NCBI GenBank assembly: GCA_021154985.1
Contig: JAJNQE010000057.1
Location: 1-28,290, forward strand
Length of the DNA: 28,290 nucleotides
From: Hydrogenophaga sp.
GTDB lineage: Bacteria > Pseudomonadota > Gammaproteobacteria > Burkholderiales > Burkholderiaceae_C
Direction of reading: 5' to 3'
The notes under the pieces are model-generated. The model was given only the letters and a program-made list of their open reading frames with translations, did not search any database and had not been told where the DNA came from. Below are positions 1 to 8,010 of the stretch, in pieces (position 1 is the first letter of the stretch; every line of letters starts with the position of its first letter). A program made the translations under genes and the position numbers.

Positions 1-554
1 TCCTCATGAAGACGCTGGACGCCGGTGCCTATGGCGTGATCTGCCCCATGGTCAACACGCGCGAAGACGCTCAGAAGCTCGTGGCGTACACCCACTACGC
101 GCCGCGCGGCACCCGCAGCTTCGGCCCGGTGCGCGCCCTGCTCTACGGTGGCGCCGATTACCCGCAGCACGCCAACGACACCATCGTCACCTTCGCCATG
201 ATCGAGACCGCGCAGGCACTCGAGAACCTCGACGACATCCTCTCGGTGCCCGGCCTGGACGCCATCTACATCGGCCCGTCCGACCTGTCGCTGGCGCTCG
301 GCTGCAAGCCTACCTTCGACGACCTGGACCCCAAAGCCGCCGACGCCGTGCAGCACATCCTGGCGCGCGCCAAGGCCCACGGCCTGGTGGCCGGCATCCA
401 CAACGGTTCGCCCGAGGCCGCGCTCAAACGCATCGCCATGGGTTTCCAGTTCGTCACCGTGAGCTCGGACGCCCGGCTCATGGCCGCCGGTGCGCAGCAG
501 GTCATGGCCACCATGCGCGCCGCCCAAGTTCCCAAAACCGCGAGCGGCTACTGA
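1..554 (+). CDS. HpcH/HpaI-family class II aldolase (3' part)
   Basis: The open frame enters from the left edge, so the N-terminus is missing; about 183 residues remain of a family usually 250-270 long. The surviving part has the HpcH/HpaI core: a DAGAYGVICPMV strand near the start, then MIET, whose Glu is a metal ligand in this family, and GPSDLSLALG, whose Asp is the second ligand. Known members cleave 4-hydroxy-2-oxo acids or 2-keto-3-deoxyglucarate to pyruvate plus an aldehyde, using a divalent metal. The next gene starts 25 bp downstream on the same strand and encodes a tartronate-semialdehyde-reductase-like enzyme, which would fit a GarL-type aldolase releasing tartronate semialdehyde. 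That substrate is inferred from the neighbour; 4-hydroxy-2-oxoheptanedioate or another 2-oxo acid is equally possible. Family assignment is secure, substrate is not. Confidence 0.88.
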   Translation, partial: LMKTLDAGAYGVICPMVNTREDAQKLVAYTHYAPRGTRSFGPVRALLYGGADYPQHANDTIVTFAMIETAQALENLDDILSVPGLDAIYIGPSDLSLALGCKPTFDDLDPKAADAVQHILARAKAHGLVAGIHNGSPEAALKRIAMGFQFVTVSSDARLMAAGAQQVMATMRAAQVPKTASGY

Positions 555-579
555 GCCCGCTCCACCACAAGGACCACAG

Positions 580-1479
580 ATGAAGATTGGATTTATCGGC
601 CTGGGCATCATGGGCGCGCCCATGGCCCTGCACCTCGCCAACGCCGGCCACCAGCTGTTTGTGCACACGCGCAGCCAGGTGCCCGAAGCCATTCAGGCCG
701 CCGGCGGCGTGCGCTGCGACAACGCAGCGGGTGTGGCCCGCGAGGCCGAGGTGGTGTTCACCATGGTGCCGGACACCCCCGATGTGGAAGCCGTGCTGTT
801 CGGCGAGAACGGCGTGGCCGCAGGGCTGAAAGACAGCGCCGGTGCGGTGCGCAAGGTGGTGGTCGACATGAGCTCGATCAGCCCCATGGCCACCAAGGCC
901 TTCGCGACGAAGATCAACGCGCTGGGTGCCGATTACATCGATGCCCCCGTCTCGGGTGGTGAAGTGGGCGCCAAGGCCGGTTCGCTCACCATCATGTGCG
1001 GCGGCGATGAGGCGGTGTTCGAGCGCGTGAAGCCGCTGCTGGAGCTGATGGGCAAGAACATCACGCTGGTGGGCGGCAACGGCGACGGCCAGACCACCAA
1101 GGTGGCCAACCAGATCATCGTGGCGCTCAACATCGCGGCCGTGAGCGAGGCCCTGGTGTTCGCCAGCAAGGCCGGCGCCGACCCGGCCAAGGTGCGTCAG
1201 GCGCTCATGGGTGGTTTTGCCGCGAGCCGCATTCTGGAAGTGCACGGCGAACGCATGATCAAGCGCACCTTCAACCCCGGTTTCCGCATCAAGCTGCACC
1301 AGAAGGACCTGAACCTGGCGCTCCAGGGCGCGAAGGAAATCGGTGTGTCGCTGCCACAAACCGCGAACGCTGCGCAACTCATGCAGGCCTGCGCCGCGCA
1401 CGGCATGGGTGATCTGGACCACTCGGCGCTGGTGAAGTCGCTGGAGCTGCTGGCCGGGCACACGGTGTCGCCCGACTGA
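580..1479 (+). CDS. garR: 2-hydroxy-3-oxopropionate (tartronate semialdehyde) reductase
   Basis: A 299-residue beta-hydroxyacid dehydrogenase, the usual family length. An N-terminal Rossmann fold starts MKIGFIGLGIMG, with the dinucleotide GxGxxG at residues 7-12. The substrate-binding signature DAPVSGGEVGAKAGSL lies at 121-136, and the catalytic Lys is in TTKVANQ (K174). GarR/GlxR reduces tartronate semialdehyde to D-glycerate with NAD(P)H; 3-hydroxyisobutyrate dehydrogenase is the main alternative in the same superfamily. The ATG at 580 is chosen because AAGGACC lies just upstream and the protein then begins directly at the first beta strand. Placement right after an HpcH/HpaI aldolase supports a two-step pathway from a 2-keto sugar acid to pyruvate and glycerate. 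The gene symbol rests on family resemblance and context. Confidence 0.82.
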   Translation: MKIGFIGLGIMGAPMALHLANAGHQLFVHTRSQVPEAIQAAGGVRCDNAAGVAREAEVVFTMVPDTPDVEAVLFGENGVAAGLKDSAGAVRKVVVDMSSISPMATKAFATKINALGADYIDAPVSGGEVGAKAGSLTIMCGGDEAVFERVKPLLELMGKNITLVGGNGDGQTTKVANQIIVALNIAAVSEALVFASKAGADPAKVRQALMGGFAASRILEVHGERMIKRTFNPGFRIKLHQKDLNLALQGAKEIGVSLPQTANAAQLMQACAAHGMGDLDHSALVKSLELLAGHTVSPD

Positions 1480-1488
1480 GCTGTCCAT

Positions 1489-1513
1489 GAAAAACGGCCC
1501 ACTTGGGGCCGTT
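1489..1513 (-). terminator. Rho-independent terminator of the glycine-zipper gene
   Basis: A perfect 8-bp inverted repeat, AACGGCCC (1493-1500) and GGGCCGTT (1506-1513), encloses a 5-nt loop. Read on the minus strand the stem is followed by TTTTT, giving a classic intrinsic terminator. It begins a few bases after the minus-strand stop codon at 1517-1519. On the plus strand there is no T tract, so it is not an obvious terminator for the dehydrogenase. Confidence 0.82.
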
Positions 1514-1516
1514 GGT

Positions 1517-2068
1517 TCAGGACTTGGTGTCGGCGGGTGGTGTGATCACCACCTGTCCGTCTTTCACCGGCAACGTGTCGCCGGGTTTGAAGCTGGTGCG
1601 CACCTTGGCGTCCTTGCCATCGAGGCGGTAGGTCACGTCGTAGCCCACCAGCTTTTGCGACTTGTCCTGCACCGTCCTGCAGCGCTGTTCGCTGGTGGTG
1701 ATCACGTCTTTTTGCTGCATGTTCTTCTGCACCTGGTTGCCGGCATAACCACCCGCTGCAGCGCCCGCGATGGTGGCCACGGTCTTGCCGCTGCCGTTGC
1801 CCACCGCGCTGCCCAGCAGGCCGCCCGCCAGGCCACCCACCACCGTGCCGGCAATGCGGTTCTGGTCTTTCACCGGTGCCGTGCGCTGCACCGCCACCAT
1901 TTCGCACACCTCGCGCGGCGTGGTCACGGTCTGGGTGATTTCTTTCACCGCCACCACGTCGGCCGTCTGCGGTTGGGTCAGCGCCCGGTAGCCCGTGACG
2001 CCGCTGGCGCCCAGCACCACCATCGCCAGACCGCCCACTGCAATGCCCTTGATCATTGACTTGTCCAT
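1517..2068 (-). CDS. glycine-zipper 2TM-domain membrane protein
   Basis: A 183-residue protein with an N-terminal hydrophobic segment (about residues 7-27, IKGIAVGGLAMVVLGASGVTG) that reads as a signal anchor; no lipobox Cys is present. In the middle (about 72-108) is a Gly/Ala-rich glycine zipper (AGTVVGGLAGGLLGSAVGNG, then AGAAAGGYAGNQV) typical of the 17-kDa antigen/SlyB-like 2TM domain. The C-terminal third is a small polar domain ending in a YRLDGK...VKDGQVVITPP stretch. Such proteins sit in the envelope and are thought to affect membrane integrity, but no reaction is known. AGGAG lies about 6 nt before the ATG. The gene follows a Crp/Fnr regulator on the same strand with a 76-bp gap and ends at an intrinsic terminator. 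Confidence 0.8.
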   Translation of the reverse strand: MDKSMIKGIAVGGLAMVVLGASGVTGYRALTQPQTADVVAVKEITQTVTTPREVCEMVAVQRTAPVKDQNRIAGTVVGGLAGGLLGSAVGNGSGKTVATIAGAAAGGYAGNQVQKNMQQKDVITTSEQRCRTVQDKSQKLVGYDVTYRLDGKDAKVRTSFKPGDTLPVKDGQVVITPPADTKS

Positions 2069-2144
2069 GTGTTTCTCCTGTTGGGTTTGAGGAAATCTAA
2101 CCGGCTCCGGGCCGGCGCCTGTGACAAAACGTGTTTCAACCGGA

Positions 2145-2975
2145 TCAACGCGCGGCCACCCGATGGCGTTGCGGCTTCCAGAGGCCGGTGGCCTCCGGCG
2201 GCATTGGCGGCAGCAGTCGATCGCATTCGTGCTTTACCGCCGCATAACACTCGCACGCGCGTTCTTCCAGTCCCCGGCGGTCCAGCACCTCGATGCGGCC
2301 GCGCGCGTACCGGATGAGGCCGTCGCGCTGCAGCGCCAGCGCCACCAGCGTCACGCTCTCGCGCCGCACGCCCAGCTTGCTCGCCAGCAGTTCCTGCGTC
2401 ATGCACAGGCTGCTGCCCTCCACGCGGTCCAGGTTCTGCAAGATCAGGCGGCTCACCTGCTGCTCCACCGCGTGGTGGCGGTTGCACAGCGCGGTTTGCG
2501 CCACCTGCGTCAGCAAGGCCTGTGTGTAGCGCAGCAGCAGCTGCATCACGGCACCGCCTGCGTCGAGTTCGTCCACCAGCACCTGACGCGGCAGCCGGTG
2601 GCCCTCGCCGGCGCTTTGCACCACCGCGCGCCCGTTGGTGGACATGCCCCCTGTCAGCAAGGCCACGCCCACCAGCCCGTCGTTGCCCACGGTGGCGTAC
2701 TCCGCGCAGGCGCCGCTGGCCGTGAGGTTGAGCAGCGACACGATGGCGGTGGTGGGAAAGTACACATGGCTCATGTCGCCGCCGGATTCGTACAGCACCT
2801 GACCCAGCGGCATCTCGACCCGCTCCATGTGTCGGGACAGGTGCTTCCAGTCGCAAGCCGGCAACGCAGCGAGCAAGCGGTTGCCGGGCCGCTCTGCGGT
2901 GAACAGGCCCAGGCTCGAACAGCCGGTGGGCGTGTAGGGCGCATCAAGCGGTGAAGATTCCAGTGAGATGAGCAT
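2145..2975 (-). CDS. Crp/Fnr-family transcriptional regulator
   Basis: A 276-residue regulator. An N-terminal cupin-like sensor domain (about residues 30-150) begins with RPGNRLLAALP and contains GQVLYESGGDMSHVYFPTTA and AEYATVGNDGLVGVALL. A winged helix-turn-helix follows (about 190-235, MTQELLASKLGVRRESVTLV then LQRDGLIRYARG). This is the large soil/aquatic subfamily of Crp/Fnr proteins that lack an N-terminal FNR cysteine cluster, so oxygen sensing through an Fe-S cluster is unlikely; the ligand is unknown. The only ATG before the conserved domain is at 2975, but no strong ribosome-binding site precedes it, so the exact start is less certain. Its target cannot be read from the sequence; the glycine-zipper gene 76 bp downstream may be co-transcribed. 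Confidence 0.88.
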   Translation of the reverse strand: MLISLESSPLDAPYTPTGCSSLGLFTAERPGNRLLAALPACDWKHLSRHMERVEMPLGQVLYESGGDMSHVYFPTTAIVSLLNLTASGACAEYATVGNDGLVGVALLTGGMSTNGRAVVQSAGEGHRLPRQVLVDELDAGGAVMQLLLRYTQALLTQVAQTALCNRHHAVEQQVSRLILQNLDRVEGSSLCMTQELLASKLGVRRESVTLVALALQRDGLIRYARGRIEVLDRRGLEERACECYAAVKHECDRLLPPMPPEATGLWKPQRHRVAAR

Positions 2976-3069
2976 GGCTGTGCTGTTGGTGAAAACGGAT
3001 ATCTCCAGTTTTCCGCCGAGGGCACGCCCGGTCTGTCGGCCGAACCGGCAAACACGCGTAGGAAGCGAC

Positions 3070-4200
3070 CTACAGGCTGCGCGTGGCCCGGTCGGCGGGC
3101 TCCACCACCCGCCAGTGGTTGTCCAGGCGCAAGCCCTCGGGCAGGCCGAGTGCTTCGCTCGTGGTGCTGCTCAACACGCGGGCACGGCCAGCCGCCCACC
3201 AACGACCGCCCGAGCTGCCCAGCGCACAGGCTTCCTGCAGCGGCTCGCTGCGCTGCCACACACCGCGCGCGTCAAACCAGGCCAAGTGGTGGGCGCGCGT
3301 GCCGCTCACCAGGAAGCCGCCACCGGCTTGCGCGCAGATGTCCCCGCCGTAGCCCGCCAGCGCAGGCTGCTCTCGCGCGGCCTGCAGGCTGCGGCCGTCC
3401 CACACCGCCAGCAGTGGCGCGGATTGCCGCGCCTGGGCATCGTCGTGCTCGGCCTGCAGTGCAATGCCCACGCGGGCCGACATCGGGTCCCATGCGAGGT
3501 GGCGGATGCTCAGGCGCGGATCGGGCAGGCGCCACTGGCCCAGCACCTGGCCGTTGCCGCCGTCCAGCGCCACCAGCGAGGCATCCATGCGGTCCAGATC
3601 GCGTTTGGCGCGCCCGGTCTCGGGCTGGGTAGGAATGCCGCCGTTGGCCACCAGCAGGCTGCCGGCCGGCACGTCGCCCACGCGCGCGGGCAACACCAGC
3701 AATTCGTGCGGGTCCGTGCCCTGGGTGGCAAACGCGGCGGCTCGCGCCAACGTGCGCGCATCGCGCCGCGCCACGCGGCCTTGCCCGCTCTCGCGGTCGG
3801 TCTCGGTGGTCCAGAGCGTCTGACCATCCGCGCTGGCGACCACGTGGCCGTTGAAGCGGTGGTCGTCTTCGATCCACCGCCATTGCGTGGCGCCGGTGGA
3901 CGGGTGCCAGCGCAGCAGCCAGTCACCCGGCCGGCGGGCCATGGCCAGCACACTGCCATCGGACTCCAGGAACAAGCCGTGAGCGCGTGTGGGTACGGCC
4001 AGGCGGTGCGCCACGCGGGCATTGCCTTCGGCGAGGTCGATCAATCCGATGCACTGTTCGTCGTCCGACTGCCACGCTGCGAGCAGGCGAGTGGGCGCGT
4101 CGTTTGAAGCCAGGGCCATGCCGGGCAGGCAGGCGCCCAACGCCAGCGCGCCGAGCCAGCGCCGCCGCGCCTGGTCCACCGTTTCAATCACCGTCGGCAC
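3070..4200 (-). CDS. DUF1513 protein, last gene of the imelysin operon
   Basis: A 376-residue protein (GTG start at 4200; GTG at 4191 or 4179 are alternatives) with an N-terminal ARRRWLGALALG stretch ending in ALA, a possible Tat signal peptide. The body resembles a beta-propeller built of repeated W/D-rich strands (LLRWHPSTGATQWRWIEDD; HVVASADGQTLWTTE; DPHELLVLP), as expected for DUF1513. No enzyme activity is established for the family. The gene overlaps the preceding imelysin gene by 17 bp, so translation is probably coupled. This is the conserved last member of imelysin / di-haem / imelysin / DUF1513 clusters (compare Pseudomonas PA4370-PA4373, from memory). A periplasmic role in iron handling is inferred from that linkage only. 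Confidence 0.8.
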   Translation of the reverse strand: MPTVIETVDQARRRWLGALALGACLPGMALASNDAPTRLLAAWQSDDEQCIGLIDLAEGNARVAHRLAVPTRAHGLFLESDGSVLAMARRPGDWLLRWHPSTGATQWRWIEDDHRFNGHVVASADGQTLWTTETDRESGQGRVARRDARTLARAAAFATQGTDPHELLVLPARVGDVPAGSLLVANGGIPTQPETGRAKRDLDRMDASLVALDGGNGQVLGQWRLPDPRLSIRHLAWDPMSARVGIALQAEHDDAQARQSAPLLAVWDGRSLQAAREQPALAGYGGDICAQAGGGFLVSGTRAHHLAWFDARGVWQRSEPLQEACALGSSGGRWWAAGRARVLSSTTSEALGLPEGLRLDNHWRVVEPADRATRSL

Positions 4201-5242
4201 TCGAAAAACCCAGCGGGATGTCGAGCGAGCTGGCCACCTCGTTCTGGTACAGCAGGTTCAAGGACTTCATGGCCGTGGCGGCGTTGAGCACCGAGGCAGC
4301 GCGGGCCGGGTCGGCGCTGGTCATGGCGGTGTCGGCCTGCGCGAGTGCAGCGCTCCACCGGGCGGCCAGCGCGATCTCGCCCTTGCCCAGCAGGATCGCT
4401 TCGATCGGCACCAACGCCTGGCCCGGCAGCGGCGGCGCGCGGCGCTGCGCGGGCGTCACGCCGGCCTGCTCTCGCAGCGCCTGCCACTGGGTCTGCCAGC
4501 TCAGCGCGTCGCTGCCGCTGGCCAGCCGCGCGTAGGCCGGGCGCTCGTTGGCGGGCGCGGCCTTCAGGGGTTTTTCCATCTGCGCCCAGCGCAGTTGCTC
4601 CAGCCCGCCGAGCCACTGGTTGATCCATTCGGCCATGCCTTTTTCAGAGGCCTCGGCGTTGTCTTCCCAGTCTTGCGCGGCCAGGCGCGCCTCGGTTTGC
4701 ACCAGCGCCTGCGCCTCGCGCTGCACATCCCGAGCCACCTCCTGCGCGAAGGCGCAGGCCGGCGTGTTGGGCGCAGCGGGTCGGGTCCAGAGCAGCCATT
4801 CGAGCGCGGGCAGGCCCTTGGCCGGTGTGCCCACCAGCTGCATGGCGTCTTCGCCGCGCGGCGCGCGCGCTATCGCGCGCTCCAGCAGCGCCGGGCGCAC
4901 CGGCCAGAAGTCGATCTGGCGCTGCGAGCGCCGCTCCAGCACCGCGCCGGTGGCCACGCTGGACAAAGCCTCCCAAGCCTGCAGCGTACCCGTCCACTGC
5001 TGGCGCACGGTGGGCAGCGGGGCCGCGCCACCGCAGTAGGCCGTCGTTTGCGTGGTCAGGGAGGCGGCGGCTTGCGCAAAGGCCTGGGCGCGCGGCAACA
5101 GCGTGTGGCGGTGCAGGCCCTCCATGGCGTGGGCCGCGTTGTAGACCGGAAAGGCCACCACCGGCTCGCCGGTCTGTGCCTGAGCCGACACCGCAGCCAC
5201 ACAAAGGCACAGGCCGGGCATGAAACGGGACAAAGTGATCAC
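4184..5242 (-). CDS. imelysin-family periplasmic protein (second paralogue)
   Basis: A 352-residue exported protein: signal peptide LCLCVAAVSAQAQ (cut near residue 22), then an all-helical imelysin (peptidase M75-like) domain. The GTG start at 5242 overlaps the stop of the preceding gene as GTGA, a translational-coupling arrangement. The imelysin motif GxHxxE appears here as G143-L-P-A-L-E148, with Pro in place of His, whereas the upstream paralogue keeps His. Members such as IrpA and EfeO are linked to iron uptake rather than proven proteolysis; ICMP of Pseudomonas was described as insulin-cleaving. The altered motif suggests a non-equivalent, perhaps scaffold or partner role beside the first imelysin. 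Family is clear, role inferred. Confidence 0.87.
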   Translation of the reverse strand: MITLSRFMPGLCLCVAAVSAQAQTGEPVVAFPVYNAAHAMEGLHRHTLLPRAQAFAQAAASLTTQTTAYCGGAAPLPTVRQQWTGTLQAWEALSSVATGAVLERRSQRQIDFWPVRPALLERAIARAPRGEDAMQLVGTPAKGLPALEWLLWTRPAAPNTPACAFAQEVARDVQREAQALVQTEARLAAQDWEDNAEASEKGMAEWINQWLGGLEQLRWAQMEKPLKAAPANERPAYARLASGSDALSWQTQWQALREQAGVTPAQRRAPPLPGQALVPIEAILLGKGEIALAARWSAALAQADTAMTSADPARAASVLNAATAMKSLNLLYQNEVASSLDIPLGFSSADGD

Positions 5243-6675
5243 AGCGACTCCACGAATTTCACCAGCGCATTGCGCTCGGACTTCTTCATTTGCAGCACCT
5301 GCTGCTTGCTGGCCTCGGCTTCACCGCCGTGCCAGAGGATGGCTTCCAGCACACCGTTGGCCCGCCCGTCGTGCATCAGCCGGGTGTGCCCGTTGACATC
5401 CCGGATGAGCCCGGTGCCCCACAGCGGCGGGGTTTTCCACTGCCGGCCGTTGGCGAGAAAGTCGGGCCGGCCATCGGCCAGCGCGTCGCCCATGTCGTGC
5501 AGCAGCAGGTCGGTGTAGGGCCAGATGTTCTGGCCCTGCAGGGCCTTGCTGGTCAGGCGCGGAAACGGGCCCTCGGTCGTGGTGTACGAGGGCCGGTGGC
5601 ACACCGCGCACTGGGCCTGTGCAAACAGCCGCTGGCCCTGCAGCACCTCGGGGTCGCGCGCGTTGCGCCGGGCCGGCGGGGCCAGCGTGGCCTGGTAGAA
5701 AACCACCTGCTCCAGCGTCTCGTCTTCCAGCTCGGGCTGGCTGCTGCTGGACCCGTTGGGCGCTGCCTTGCAATCCTTTTGCGCCGGCGTGCAGGTCTCG
5801 GCAGGAAACAGCCGCGAGGTGATGCCGATGTCGCCGTGGAAGGCGCCCGCGGTCTGGTGCGCCAGCGTGGCCACGTTGGCCTTCCAGCCAAAACGCCCCA
5901 GCATCTCGCGCTGCGCAACAGCGTCCCAGACCCGGTTGGGCTGGCCCTTGATGGGGCCCGCCGAAGCGGCCTGGCTCGCGGCGTTGGCCACGATGTCTTT
6001 CTCGGCAATCGCCTCCAGCAGCCCCACGCCGATGATCTGCGGCGCAACGCGCGGGCTCATCAGGGTGTCGGGCTCCATCGGCCCGTAAGCCAGCTGGTTC
6101 AACGTGTACTGCGGCTGCTGCAGCGTGTAGCGCGTGCCGTCGGCAAAGCGGCCCTGGATAGGCTTCCAGCGCATGGCCACCTGGCCCTCGGGCTTCACGT
6201 TTTGGATGGCTGCGATGTTGAACTGGTCGCCGTACACCGGCTCGTGCTTGGGGCCGCCGTGGGCGTCCACGCCGGGCACCGAAAGGCGGATCAACAGCGC
6301 CAGCGGCTGTTCGTCGGCCAGGCCCTTGCGCCACGGCGGCGGCTCACCGCGACCGTCAAACAGATGGCAGCCACCACACGAGCGCGCGAGGAAGTGCGGC
6401 CCCAGGCCGTCGCGCGCGGTGGTGGAGGCTGGTGCCTCGACCCAGTTGCGTTTGAAGAACGAGTTGCCGATGACGAACCGCGTGCGCTCTTCATCCGTCA
6501 GGTTGGCAGCCGGGAACGAAAACGCGTTTTTGCCGTTGGCATACACCGTGGTCTCGCCACCGGTCTTCTCGCCGAGCGGATCGCTCGCGCCGGGCGCGGC
6601 CTGCAGCCCGGCGTGGATGAAGGCGCCCAGCCCGGTGATGGCGACAGCCGCCCCCAGCCAGGCCATGCGCTTCAC
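5239..6675 (-). CDS. di-haem c-type cytochrome oxidoreductase (DUF1111)
   Basis: About 478 residues. An N-terminal hydrophobic segment (residues 5-27) directs export. Two c-type haem motifs follow: CGGCH at 100-104 and CAVCH at 356-360. The C-terminal part carries PLWGTGLIRDVNGHTRLMHD, typical of the DUF1111 'thiol oxidoreductase' family, distantly related to MauG/di-haem peroxidases. I chose the GTG at 6675 because it overlaps the upstream stop as GTGA, as also seen at the next junction, and gives a basic N-terminus (VKRMAW); ATG at 6666 is the alternative. Between two imelysin genes, it plausibly changes the redox state of iron or another substrate in the periplasm. That function is inferred from operon context, not demonstrated. 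Confidence 0.86.
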   Translation of the reverse strand: MKRMAWLGAAVAITGLGAFIHAGLQAAPGASDPLGEKTGGETTVYANGKNAFSFPAANLTDEERTRFVIGNSFFKRNWVEAPASTTARDGLGPHFLARSCGGCHLFDGRGEPPPWRKGLADEQPLALLIRLSVPGVDAHGGPKHEPVYGDQFNIAAIQNVKPEGQVAMRWKPIQGRFADGTRYTLQQPQYTLNQLAYGPMEPDTLMSPRVAPQIIGVGLLEAIAEKDIVANAASQAASAGPIKGQPNRVWDAVAQREMLGRFGWKANVATLAHQTAGAFHGDIGITSRLFPAETCTPAQKDCKAAPNGSSSSQPELEDETLEQVVFYQATLAPPARRNARDPEVLQGQRLFAQAQCAVCHRPSYTTTEGPFPRLTSKALQGQNIWPYTDLLLHDMGDALADGRPDFLANGRQWKTPPLWGTGLIRDVNGHTRLMHDGRANGVLEAILWHGGEAEASKQQVLQMKKSERNALVKFVESL

Positions 6676-7826
6676 GGCTGCACCAGCGTGAGTTTGCTGA
6701 TGCCCACCGCGTTCGCTGCGGCCACGATGTCGTTGGACTGCGCGGTCAGGCTGGCAATGGTTTTCTCGATGCTCACGCGACCGGGCGCGTCTTTCGGGCC
6801 GGCAATCGCGCGGTCGAACGGCGCGGGAATGGCTTCGGCCGCTTTCACCGAGCCGCTGATCTGCTGCGTGGTCTTGTCGGCCAGCGCTGCGTTTTTGGCG
6901 GCCACCAGATCGCGCAGCCCCGGGCCTTGCAGCGTGCTGCCGTCCACGCGCACCAAGCGGCCCAGCCACACGTTCTCGATCCCCTTGGCGTTGGTCACCG
7001 CGTCGCGGTGTGTGTTGTCCGAAAAGCAGCTGTGCTCGTCTTCCTGGTCCTGGCTGGCCAGCGCCACTTCAAGGCGTTCACCGGCGAGCTCGCCGCGCGA
7101 GAGCGAGCCCAGCCCCACGAACATCTTGCGCAGCGACTCGTTGCCGCCCTTCTCGAACTTCGCACGGTAATTGGCCTTCTGGCCCGGCGCCCAGGCCTTC
7201 ACCAGGCCCGAGAGATCGTCCACCAGCAGCTCGGTGACCACGGTCAGGTACTGGCGGCGGCGGTCGGCGTTGGGCGCCTTGCCGTCCACAAAGTCTTCAA
7301 AGCTGCGGTTGCCCGGGCCGGTCTCCGAAAGGTCTTGTCCCCAGAGCATGAATTCGATGGCGTGCCAGCCAGTGGCAATGTTCTCTTCGCCACCGCGCTC
7401 GTTCAGGCCCGAGAGCGCTTTTTTGGTGATGGCTTGCTTGCGGTTGTTCACCAGCCCGGCGGTTTTTTTGCCGTTCACGCTGTCCACATACGACTCGTCC
7501 ATGGGCCAGGCGTTGATGCGGCCTTCGGGGCCGTCGTCGTTGTCGATCGGGCCGCCATAGAAACGGAACGCCTCGGTCTGGCCGTAGTACTCGCGCGCCG
7601 TCAGCCAGGCCTTGCGAGCGGCGGCCAGCGAGTCGGCCGAGGGCGCGGCGGTGAAGGCCTTGATGGCGTCCTGCAGGGTGACCGCCGTGGTGAGCACGTC
7701 CTGGTAGTTGGCGTGCACCAGCGTGGCGTAGTGCTCGGCCACGCTGGCCGGCGTGGCGGCGGTCTGCGCCTGGGCGGACAGCGCGAGACCCAGAACGGCG
7801 GCAGCGATGGCGGATTTGATGTGCAT
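6672..7826 (-). CDS. imelysin-family protein (IrpA-like), first gene of operon
   Basis: A 384-residue exported protein. The signal peptide is MHIKSAIAAAVLGLALSAQA, then a helical imelysin domain. It keeps the family motif G153-W-H-A-I-E158 (GxHxxE) and other hallmarks: YGGPIDNDDGPEGRINAWP, NRSFEDFVDG and EDEHSCFSDNTHRD. These match the iron-regulated IrpA/insulin-cleaving group. AGGAG sits 8 nt before the ATG at 7826; longer in-frame extensions lack a signal peptide at the N-terminus. A Fur-box-like sequence lies 59 bp upstream, consistent with induction under iron limitation. It leads the four-gene operon, and its stop overlaps the next start. A role in periplasmic iron acquisition is inferred from family and site. 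Confidence 0.9.
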   Translation of the reverse strand: MHIKSAIAAAVLGLALSAQAQTAATPASVAEHYATLVHANYQDVLTTAVTLQDAIKAFTAAPSADSLAAARKAWLTAREYYGQTEAFRFYGGPIDNDDGPEGRINAWPMDESYVDSVNGKKTAGLVNNRKQAITKKALSGLNERGGEENIATGWHAIEFMLWGQDLSETGPGNRSFEDFVDGKAPNADRRRQYLTVVTELLVDDLSGLVKAWAPGQKANYRAKFEKGGNESLRKMFVGLGSLSRGELAGERLEVALASQDQEDEHSCFSDNTHRDAVTNAKGIENVWLGRLVRVDGSTLQGPGLRDLVAAKNAALADKTTQQISGSVKAAEAIPAPFDRAIAGPKDAPGRVSIEKTIASLTAQSNDIVAAANAVGISKLTLVQP

Positions 7827-7884
7827 GAAAAAACTCCTGTGGATGGCTGATGCGCACAGCCGGGGTGATGGCCTCAAGGATATC

Positions 7885-7903
7885 GCAAATGCGAATGATT
7901 TGT
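7885..7903 (-). promoter_or_regulatory. Fur-box-like operator upstream of the imelysin operon
   Basis: The plus-strand sequence GCAAATGCGAATGATTTGT matches the 19-bp E. coli Fur consensus (GATAATGATAATCATTATC) at 11 of 19 positions, with the central GAATGATT block intact. It stands out as AT-rich in GC-rich DNA and lies 59 bp before the imelysin start. It is also about 108 bp upstream of the divergent thioesterase gene. I could not assign clean -35/-10 elements. Confidence 0.5.
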
Positions 7904-8010
7904 ATAAAGCAACGCAACGGAAGCGGGTATGTGCGTGCATGGGTGCGGGCCTGGGCGGGGGCACAATCCCCGCCTGCAGCGCCGTGCTGCACCACCACGA
8001 GAGCCCGACC

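Noticed and set aside
2101..2115. CCGGC-N5-GCCGG hairpin between the Crp/Fnr and glycine-zipper genes as a terminator.
   Set aside because: Only a 5-bp stem and no proper T tract on the minus strand; such repeats are common by chance in this GC-rich DNA.
3989..5518. A 509-residue plus-strand open frame opposite the second imelysin.
   Set aside because: Arg/Gln/His-rich shadow composition, overlapping three real genes.
5290..7170. A 626-residue plus-strand open frame opposite the di-haem and imelysin genes.
   Set aside because: Shadow of the high-GC coding strand; no motif, signal or ribosome-binding site.
7753..8010. N-terminal extension of the thioesterase frame.
   Set aside because: It would run through the imelysin signal peptide region and the Fur-box region and has no hotdog-family resemblance; the ATG at 8011 suits the fold.
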